Positions 1 through 7,400 of a DNA stretch of 64,000 nt are shown in pieces (the stretch's first letter is position 1; every line of letters begins with the position of its first letter). The notes under the pieces were generated by a model. It saw only the letters and a program-made list of their open reading frames with translations. It was not told where the DNA came from and did not search any database. Origin of the DNA: Streptomyces luteogriseus (GTDB lineage: Bacteria; Actinomycetota; Actinomycetes; Streptomycetales; Streptomycetaceae). The position numbers and the translations under genes are program-made. The stretch spans positions 7,654,501 through 7,718,500 of the forward strand of contig NZ_JACHMS010000001.1 in NCBI RefSeq assembly GCF_014205055.1. The letters run 5' to 3'.

Positions 1-98
1 CCGTACCACCCACCGGCCGTCGCACAGCGGAGCCGGCCCGGATTTCCCCCGAAGGCCGGTACCGACGTGGCGGACGGCGCAGCTGAACGCTGTTCGCG

Positions 99-410
99 AT
101 GGAGCTCTTCCACCGTGACCCGGAGGGCAGTTGCTTCCTGTCCGACGGCCACCTGTCGCTCGCCCTGATCAAGCACCGGCTCGACGGTGACACCCCGGTC
201 GGCATGAACCACTTCGGCTTCCACATCACGGACACGGCGGCCACCTCCGAGACCCTCGCGCCGGCCGGTACCCCGAAACCGGCCGATCGCTTCACCGACC
301 GTCCCTTCGCCGAGTACCGGGCCATGGACCCGGAGGGCACCTGGTTCGACCTCTCGGAACACGGCTTCGGCGGCCCGCGACCGCCGTCCGGCCCCGCCGG
401 CCGCGGCTAG
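99..410 (+). pseudogene. VOC/glyoxalase-family fragment, 5'-truncated
   Basis: The 103 residues match the second half of a vicinal-oxygen-chelate (glyoxalase/bleomycin-resistance) protein, with the stretches FHRDPEGSCFLSDGH, MNHFGFHI and MDPEGTWFDLSEHG. A complete VOC protein of this type runs about 120-140 residues and opens with a strand-helix-strand block carrying the first metal ligand. That block is missing. Reading upstream in the same frame gives a stop at 84-86 and no VOC-like sequence in the remaining bases. There is no clear ribosome binding site before the ATG. Its stop codon overlaps the stop of the convergent deacetylase gene by two bases. It is most likely a remnant. A short functional protein is possible but would lack part of the metal site. 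Confidence 0.6.
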
Positions 411-1186
411 CGCACGGGGAAGCCGAAGGAGTACCCCTGCTCCTTCAGCCATGGCAGGACCTCTCGCAGGGCGGCGACGGTCTGCGAGCGGTCTCCGCCC
501 GCGTCGTGGAAGAGCAGGGTCGGGCCGTTGGAGATCTCGTTCTTGACGGTGGCCACCATGGCCGCCGTGCCGGGTCGTTCGAAGTCCTTGGAGTCGATGT
601 TCCAGCCGAGCGGGCGCATCCCGTGGGACGCGGCGAGCTGACGGCTGTAGGGCGTGAAGGCTCCGCCGGGCGCCCGGTAGTACAGCGGGCGGACACCCCC
701 GGACGCCTTGGTGATCATGCGTTCGGCGTCCAGGATCTGCTTCGACTGGTAGGCCTCGGACTTACGGTCCATGGTGACGTCGTGCGAGACCGTGTGGTCG
801 CAGAGCCGGTGCCCGGCCGCCACCACCGCCTTGACCAGGTCCGGATGGGCGCGGGCCTGCGTGCCCACCATGCAGAACGTGGCCTTCACACCGTTGTCGC
901 GCAGCACCCGCAGCACCTCGGGGGTCCAGGCGGGGTCCGGTCCGTCGTCGATGGTGATGTTGACGCCTCGGGCACCGGCGTCCGAGGCGTGCACGATGCC
1001 CGCCGGCACGGGCGCAGCCTTGCGGCCCTGCGACTGGGCGGGAGGCGCCGAGACGCCCTGGGCGGGTCGCTCCTCGCCGGAACCGATCCGCGCGTTCCAG
1101 AGCGAGCTCAGCCCGGCCACCGCTGTCACCCCGAGCGCCGCCGCCAGCACTTTGGCGTACCAACCCCGCCCGCCACTTCGCACCAT
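407..1186 (-). CDS. Polysaccharide deacetylase (NodB homology, CE4), membrane-anchored or secreted
   Basis: All five NodB motifs are present in order: the metal Asp pair in TIDDGPD, the His pair in DHTVSHD, the Arg loop RAPGGAFT, the Trp/Asp motif GWNIDSKDF and the catalytic-base His in LLFHDAGGD. The family removes acetyl groups from amino-sugar polymers such as peptidoglycan or chitin, using a divalent metal. An N-terminal hydrophobic stretch (about residues 9-28) suggests a membrane anchor or signal peptide. I start at the ATG at 1186 because AAGGAA lies nine bases before it; an upstream ATG at 1225 would add 13 polar residues. The exact substrate cannot be told from sequence. Confidence 0.88.
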   Translation of the reverse strand: MVRSGGRGWYAKVLAAALGVTAVAGLSSLWNARIGSGEERPAQGVSAPPAQSQGRKAAPVPAGIVHASDAGARGVNITIDDGPDPAWTPEVLRVLRDNGVKATFCMVGTQARAHPDLVKAVVAAGHRLCDHTVSHDVTMDRKSEAYQSKQILDAERMITKASGGVRPLYYRAPGGAFTPYSRQLAASHGMRPLGWNIDSKDFERPGTAAMVATVKNEISNGPTLLFHDAGGDRSQTVAALREVLPWLKEQGYSFGFPVR

Positions 1187-1319
1187 GTCTTCTGTTCCTT
1201 CGCCGTCGCCGTGGAGCCCGTGCATACGGCAAGAGGGCTGAAGGCGGCCGGCGGATCCGTCTGTTACGGATCACGGACAATCCTGCTGCTCGGCGGTGTC
1301 CGGACGGCCCGCTCGACGC

Positions 1320-2092
1320 ACTCGCGCCGGGCCCGCGCACGCCCTCTCGATCCTGGTGCGGACGGCCGGAACCGTGGTGTCCGCGTGTTCCTGCATCGAC
1401 GTCAGATGGTCGCCGGGGACGTCCAGGACGTCGTGTGCCCACGGCCAGGACGCACGCCAGTCGCAGCCGTCCAGCCGTCCAGCCGTCCGCGGAGGCGGGC
1501 GTCGCGGACGTGGGGTGCGACGCCCGGTGGAGCAGCGTCGGCGCCGTGACCGGCTCGGGGTGCCGGCCGCGGAAGACGCGGTCGCAGGCCCCCATCGCCG
1601 CCGGTGCCCTGTCGCCGTCCCCGCTGAAGAGGGGCCGCCCCGACTCCCGCGGCGGGGGAGCGGCCGGGCACAGCAGCCAGTCCTCGCCGTGGCCGTGCGG
1701 CGTGATGGGCAGGCGTCCAGCAGGACGAGGCCCACCGGTGCCCGGCCCGTCCCCTCCAGGCGGTGGGCCACCAGGTGCGTCCCGTCGCCACCCGAGGACC
1801 GGCCCACGAGCACGAGGGGGCCATCGCCGACATGAGCCGGGGCGTGCTCCGCCTGTCGGCTGACCGGGGCGTCGGACAACTGGCCGAGCGGGTGGCGGGC
1901 CGGTCTCCGGCCGTGCGGTGCTCGAACACCAGGGCCTCCGACAGCCGGAGCCCCGGTGCCGTGCTCGGCCGGTTGCGGATCTGCACCGCGGTCAGGGAGT
2001 CGAAGCCCGGCTCGGCGAGGGAGCGGTCGCCCGGGAGGGCGTCGGCGTCCGGATGGCCGAGCACCGCGGACACGTCCGCACGCAACAGCTCC
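1320..2092 (-). pseudogene. Remnant of a modular type I polyketide synthase 3' end (ACP plus thioesterase), frameshifted
   Basis: Three reading frames of the minus strand give, in the expected order, pieces of a terminal PKS module. About 2088-1895 encodes an acyl carrier protein with LAEPGFDSLTAVQIRNR, the phosphopantetheine Ser motif (usually LGFDSL). About 1840-1700, in another frame, encodes the thioesterase nucleophile region PLVLVGRSSGG followed by GRAPVGLVLLDACP. About 1592-1480, in a third frame, encodes ACDRVFRGR and PEPVTAPTLLHRAS. About 1470-1335 encodes the C-terminal part ASWPWAHDVLDVPGDHLTS. No single frame joins them, so at least three frameshifts or small deletions separate the parts. 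No ketosynthase or acyltransferase is nearby. This is a dead end-fragment of a lost assembly line. Confidence 0.78.
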
Positions 2093-2254
2093 TCGCCCGC
2101 TGACTGCCGGGCATCCGCCGACTGCCGGGCGTCCGTCGGCAGCTGGGCATCCGCCGGCTGCCGGGCGCCCGCTGACTGCCGGGCGTCCGTCGGCAGCCGG
2201 GCGTCCGTCGGCAGCCGGGCGTCCGCCGACTGCCGGTCGTCCATCGAATGCCGG
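2093..2254. repeat. 18-bp minisatellite, about nine units
   Basis: Nine consecutive 18-bp units can be aligned, with consensus near GCGTCCGNCGNCNGCCGG; the first and last are degenerate. Two adjacent units (2183-2200 and 2201-2218) are identical. On the minus strand the array reads as a six-residue repeat of the type DARQSA/DARLPT, in frame with the ACP piece of the PKS remnant. The array therefore occupies the linker just before the carrier domain. The 18-bp period keeps the frame. Confidence 0.9.
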
Positions 2255-2367
2255 TCCAGCCGCGCACACCGGGCTCCCGGCTCCGGCGACTGCCCGGCCC
2301 GCGCCGGAGGGATCGGTCCGCCCCCGTCGCCGCGCTCGGCGCCCACCCACTCGTCAGCCGTGCGAAC

Positions 2368-2415
2368 GACGCTTCAGGTCAGTACACCTAGGACGCTTCA
2401 GGTCAGTACACCTAG
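2368..2415. repeat. Perfect 24-bp tandem duplication
   Basis: The 24-bp units 2368-2391 and 2392-2415 are identical and directly adjacent. The distal copy contains the stop codon of the small gene at 2412-2627, so the duplication sits exactly at that gene's 3' end, between it and the PKS remnant. Confidence 0.95.
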
Positions 2416-2627
2416 TCGGTCTCGCGCTCCAGGACGCGGCGGGCCGCCTCGGCCTCAGCCGCCGGCGGCGACAGTTCGTCGAGGGTGTCGAGCTCGTCGT
2501 CCGCCTCCAGTTCCCGTTCCCAGGCCGCCGCGAGGCGCTCCTGCTCCTGGCGCGGCCTGGCGCCGACCGCCTCGCGGTGCTCCGGGTCCAGAGCTGTCAG
2601 GAATCGTCCGAGCGGGTCCGAGGGCAT
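2412..2627 (-). CDS. Small acidic hypothetical protein (71 aa)
   Basis: A 71-residue, highly charged, probably helical protein rich in Glu, Asp, Arg and Ala (for example QERLAAAWERELEADDELD). No signal peptide or membrane segment. The start is chosen from AAGGAG placed six bases before the ATG. I do not recognise a family with known function. It lies in the same orientation as the TerB-like gene 122 bp upstream and may be cotranscribed with it. Its stop codon falls inside the 24-bp tandem duplication. Confidence 0.65.
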   Translation of the reverse strand: MPSDPLGRFLTALDPEHREAVGARPRQEQERLAAAWERELEADDELDTLDELSPPAAEAEAARRVLERETD

Positions 2628-2749
2628 GCGGGGCTCCTTGTCGTATGGAGGGATGCCAGACAGCCCCAGCATGGCCGAATCATGGCGCCCCGGCCGCTCG
2701 ACACAGCCGGGAAACACCGCGTCGGCCCCTCGGCCCCAGGCCTGCTCGG

Positions 2750-3205
2750 TCAGAGGTCGAACTCGTGCGGCGGCAGGTCGAGGGCGTAGCACGCCTCGCG
2801 GACCACCGCCTGCTCGTCCTTGTCGAAGTCGCCGTCGGCGCCGCCGATGACGATGCCGATCTGGACGACGGCCCGCGCTTCCGCCGGCTTCTTCTTCGCC
2901 TTGGCGATCTCCTGCATGACGCTCACCTTGCCGAAGTCGAAGTCGGCGGCCAGCTTGTCGAGGTTGTTCTCGAAGCGGCGGCGCAGATCGTCGGCGCGGA
3001 AGTTCTGCAACACCTCGTTGGTGGCGATGAGCCGGGCTACGCGCTGCCGTTCGGCCGGGTCCACCGTGCCGTCGGCGGCGGCCACCAGGGCGCACATGGC
3101 CATACTGGAGTCGCGGAAGGCTCCGCTCTTCAGGTCGTTCTTCCTCGCGATCAGCTGGGTCTGCGTCGTCGAGGCGGATTCCTTGAGGCGGTCCCACAGG
3201 GCCAT
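2750..3205 (-). CDS. TerB-family tellurite-resistance-like protein
   Basis: A 151-residue cytosolic protein with the two acidic loops typical of TerB: VAAADGTVDPAERQRV near residue 41 and IGGADGDFDKDEQAVV near residue 121. These bind metal in characterised TerB proteins. The length matches the family. The family occurs in stress and phage-response Ter systems, but no TerD/TerZ partners are nearby, so a stand-alone role is likely. I place the start at 3205 (MALWDRLKES); a longer in-frame extension to 3397 crosses tandem repeats and looks non-coding. Confidence 0.82.
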   Translation of the reverse strand: MALWDRLKESASTTQTQLIARKNDLKSGAFRDSSMAMCALVAAADGTVDPAERQRVARLIATNEVLQNFRADDLRRRFENNLDKLAADFDFGKVSVMQEIAKAKKKPAEARAVVQIGIVIGGADGDFDKDEQAVVREACYALDLPPHEFDL

Positions 3206-3280
3206 GAGAACTCCATGAGGGTCGGTAGCTTCTACAGTGCTGTAGCAGCTAGCAGCTAGCAGTCCTTGTCCACGAGAGCC

Positions 3281-3310
3281 CGACTTTCCCGGTACCGACT
3301 TTCCCGGTAC
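3281..3310. repeat. Perfect 15-bp tandem duplication in an intergenic promoter region
   Basis: CGACTTTCCCGGTAC occurs twice back to back (3281-3295, 3296-3310), upstream of the methyltransferase and divergent from the TerB-like gene. A shorter AGCAGCT repetition lies at 3244-3262. Confidence 0.9.
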
Positions 3311-3362
3311 CGATGCACGGCAGTTGCGTCCGGGCGGCAGCCCGGCAGAACGGAGACCCGCC

Positions 3363-4145
3363 ATGACCAGCTCGTTCCGCCCTGACTTCGGGCTCACCGC
3401 GCAGGACTACGGCCGTCACCGCGCCGGATTCCCCCCGCAGCTCGTCTCGCACCTGTACCGGCACGGCATCGCCTTCCCCGGCAGGGACGTGCTCGACGTC
3501 GGGACCGGCCCCGGCGCCTTGGCCCGGCTGTTGGCGCAGGCAGGGGCGCGGGTGACCGGCCTGGACCCGGCGGAGCCATTGCTCGAACAGGCCCGGCGGC
3601 TCGACAAGGAAGCCGGGGTGGAGACCGACTACCGGGTGGGCACTGCGGAAGCGACAGGGCTGCCGGACGCGTCGTACGACGTGGTGACGGCCGGTCAGTG
3701 CTGGCACTGGTTCGACGCACCGGAGGCCGGGGCCGAGACGCGGCGGCTGCTGCGCCCCGGCGGCCGGGTGGTCATCGCCCACTTCGACTGGCTGCCCCTG
3801 CCGGGCAACGTGGTCGAGGCGACCGAGGAACTGATCCTCTCCTTCAACCCGGCCTGGACGTTGGGCGGCGGCACCGGCCTGTACCCGCGCTGGCTGACCG
3901 ACCTTGCAGGCTCGGGCTTCACCGGCATCGAGACCTTCTCCTTCGATCTGGAGGTGCCGTACCCGCCCGATGCGTGGCGGGGCCGGATCCGGGCCAGCGC
4001 CGGGGTCGGCGCCGCCCTGCCGCCGGACGAGGTGGATCGCTTCGACGCGGCTCTCGGCCGGGTGCTGCGCGACCGTTTCCCCGGCGAGGTCCTCCAAATC
4101 CCGCACCGCACCTGGGCCGTGGTGGCGACAAGGGGTGCGAACTGA
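3363..4145 (+). CDS. Class I SAM-dependent methyltransferase
   Basis: A 260-residue protein with the Rossmann methyltransferase signature: motif I VLDVGTGPGALA (about residue 42), the acidic residue after strand 2 in VTGLDPAEPL, motif II/III around VGTAEATGLPDASYDVV and post-motif LLRPGGRVVIAHF. The fold resembles UbiE/COQ5-like small-molecule methyltransferases; the acceptor cannot be predicted. No signal or membrane segment. The ATG at 3363 is preceded by GGAG. It is a single gene divergent from the TerB-like gene, with nothing adjacent that reveals a pathway. Confidence 0.85.
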   Translation: MTSSFRPDFGLTAQDYGRHRAGFPPQLVSHLYRHGIAFPGRDVLDVGTGPGALARLLAQAGARVTGLDPAEPLLEQARRLDKEAGVETDYRVGTAEATGLPDASYDVVTAGQCWHWFDAPEAGAETRRLLRPGGRVVIAHFDWLPLPGNVVEATEELILSFNPAWTLGGGTGLYPRWLTDLAGSGFTGIETFSFDLEVPYPPDAWRGRIRASAGVGAALPPDEVDRFDAALGRVLRDRFPGEVLQIPHRTWAVVATRGAN

Positions 4146-4245
4146 CGCGCACGCGAGGCGCCCGCCCCCGCTGACCGGCGGCACTCGGTGGCCCCGGAGT
4201 GCGGCGTGACTCCTGTTCGGCCTGTCGGACATTGTTCGAAACCTC

Positions 4246-4274
4246 TTGACGCTGCCCCGGGCGTCGCTGAGACT
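4246..4274 (+). promoter_or_regulatory. Candidate promoter of the GH43 gene
   Basis: TTGACG (4246-4251) and GAGACT (4269-4274) are 17 bp apart, a sigma-70/HrdB-like arrangement with a weak -10. TTCGAA lies just upstream (4235-4240). The leader to the start codon at 4403 would be about 120 bases. Inferred from sequence only. Confidence 0.4.
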
Positions 4275-4402
4275 CTCGCCACACACTTCACCTGCGTGTA
4301 ACGGCAGGCCCACGGCAAGGACTTGCCGTCGCCTCGTCGGCCGCTCGTCCCTTCCGCTCCGCCTTGTCCGTCATCAGCCATGCCTCAGCAGGGAACCTCG
4401 AC

Positions 4403-7400
4403 ATGACGCACGTCGCACGCCTTCGCAGCCGCGCGAGACGCCGGGCGGGTCATCTCGCCGGACTGACCGCCGCGTCGATGCTGCTCACCCTCGCCGGACC
4501 CACCGCTTCCGCGCATGCCGCCCCGGGGGCACCGGCGGCCGAAACCGTGGACCTCACCGAGGGTTTGGCCCTCTGGTACAAGCTCGACGCAGCCTCGGGC
4601 GGCACCGCCACCGACGCCTCCGGCAACGGCCGGAACGGCACGGTCAACGGCACCGCCGACTGGTCCCCCTCCGGTCAGGGGCTCGCCTTCAACGGATCGG
4701 ACACCTACATCAAGGTGCCGGACGACGTCATGAAGGGCATGAACGCGATCACCGTCTCCATGGACGTACTGATCGACTCGGCCCAGAGCACGCCCTACTT
4801 CCTCTACGGCTTCGGCAACACCAGCGCGGGCACGGGCAACGGCTATCTGTTCACCACCGGGAACTCCTTCCGCACCTCCGTGGCGACGGGCAACTGGTCG
4901 ACCGAGCAGACCACCAAGCCGTCCGACTCACACAACCTGACCCGCGGCGTGTGGAAGCACGTCACCTACGCCCAGACCGGCTCCACGGGCGTGCTGTACG
5001 AGGACGGCGTCGAGGTCGGCCGCAACACCTCCGTCACCACCACGCCCGGCGCCATCGGCTCCGGCAGCACCAAGGCCAACTACGTCGGCAAGTCCGTCTA
5101 CGACGGCGACAAGCTCTTCAAGGGCCGGATACGCGACTTCCGGGTGTACGACAGGGCCCTGGACGGCTCGGAGGTCGAGCAGCTCTCCCTCCCCGTCGCC
5201 ACACAGGGCGTCGCCGACGACAAGGACGCCCTCAGCCTCGGCGACACCCGCGGCATCACCTCGGACCTGGACCTGCCCAAGGTCGGCCCGGCCGGCGGCT
5301 CCACCATCGGCTGGGACAGCGACAACCCGTCCGTGGTCTCCGCCACCGGCAAGGTCACCCGCCCCGAGGCCGGCTCACCCGACGGCCACGCCACCCTCAC
5401 GGCGACCCTGAGGAAGGGCACCGTGACCGGCACCAAGACCTTCGACGTCACGGTCCGGCCCGCACTCGACGACACGGCCGCCGTCCGGCAGGCCGCCGAC
5501 GCGCTCACGGTCCACAACCTCGACGACGCCCGCGGCAACCTCACCCTCCCCGGGAGCGGTGCCCTCGGCACGTCCGTCACCTGGTCCTCCGCGAAGCCCG
5601 ACACCGTCTCCGCCGATGGCGAGGTCCACCGCCCCGCGCACGGCGACGGCGCCACCACCGTCGAACTGACCGCCACCGTCACCAAGGGCGAGGCGAAGGC
5701 CACCCGCGTCATGACGGCCCAGGTGCCCGAACTCCCCGCCGAGGCGGCCCTCGAGGGCTACATGTTCAGCTACTTCACCGGCGAGGGCACCTCCGACGGC
5801 GAACAGCTCTACGCCGCCCTCAGCAAGGGCAACGACCCGCTGCACTGGCGCGAACTGAACGACGGCAAGCCGGTCCTCACCTCCACGCTCGGCGAGAAGG
5901 GCCTGCGCGACCCGTTCATCATCCGCTCCCCGGAGGGCGACAAGTTCTACCAGATCGCCACCGACCTCAGGATCTACGGCAACGGCGACTGGGACGCCTC
6001 CCAGCGCACCGGCAGCAAGTCCATCATGGTCTGGGAGTCCACCGACCTGGTGCACTGGACGAACCAGCGCCTGGTCAAGGTCTCACCCGACAGCGCCGGC
6101 AACACCTGGGCGCCGGAGGCCTTCTACGACGCCGAGCGCGGCGAGTACGTCGTCTTCTGGGCGTCGAAGCTGTACGACAACGCCGACCACTCCGGCGACA
6201 CGTACAACCGCATGATGTACGCCACCACCCGCGACTTCCACACCTTCAGCGAGCCCAAGGTCTGGATCGACCGCGGCTACTCGGTCATCGACTCCACGAT
6301 GATCCGGCACGACGGCACGTACTACCGCCTGTCGAAGGACGAGCGGAACAACAGCTCCTCCACCCCCAACAGCAAGTTCATCTTCGAGGAGAAGAGCGAC
6401 TCGATCCTCAACCCGTCCTGGACCCCGGTCGCCGAGGGCATCGGCAAGGGCGCGATGAACGCCGCCGAGGGACCGCTGGTGTTCAAGTCCAACACCGAGA
6501 AGAAGTGGTACGCGTTCCTCGACGAGTTCGGCGGCCGCGGCTACATCCCGTTCGAGACGACCGACCTCGACTCCGGCACCTGGACCCCCTCCACCGGCTA
6601 CGACCTGCCCGCCAAGCCCCGCCACGGCACAGTGCTGCCGGTCACCCAGGCCGAGTACGACCGGCTGCTGCGCGCCTACCAGCCCGACCAGATCGTGAAG
6701 AGCGTCGAGGACGTCTCCGTGAAGACCGGCATCGGCCGGGCGCCGGTGCTGCCGGCCACGGTGATCGCCGAGTACGCCGACGGCGCCGAGCGGCCCGTCG
6801 CGGTCACCTGGGAGGACGTACCGGCGTCGAAGTACGCCCAGGCCGGCACCTTCACCGTGACCGGCAGCCTGGACGGCGCCGCGATCCCGGTCCGGGCCGA
6901 GGTCACCGTGTCCGACGAGGGGCCGGGCGCCCCGGCCGGCCTGCTGCTGCACTACGACTTCGACGAGACGGGCGGCACCATCGCTCGTGACTCCAGCGGA
7001 CACGGCTTCCACGGCACCTATGCGCGCACGCCCGAGTTCGGCACCGGTGTCCACGGCGGTTCGTTCAAGATGTCCGGCGGCTCCGACTCGCCGTACGTGA
7101 AGATCCCGAACGGTGTGCTGAAGAACGCCGGCAGCGTGACCGTGTCGACGTACGCCAAGTGGAAGGGCGGCAGCAGCTTCCAGTGGCTCTTCGGGCTCGG
7201 TCCCGACAGTGACACGTACCTCTTCGCCACCCCCTCCAACGGCGGGTCCAGCCTCTACTCGGCCATCACGAAGGCGAGTTGGTCGGCGGAGTCGAAGCTG
7301 ACAGCGGGCTCACAGCTCACCCCTGGCCAATGGCGGCACGTCACCGTGACGCTGGACGGCGCCACCGGCACGATGGTCCTCTACGCCGACGGCATCGAGG

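Noticed and set aside
2093..2254. CRISPR-like array
   Set aside because: Units are contiguous 18-bp repeats without spacers; a minisatellite.
4246..6990. 914-residue plus-strand frame overlapping the GH43 gene
   Set aside because: Frame +1 shadow of the GH43 gene, Arg/His-rich low-complexity sequence.
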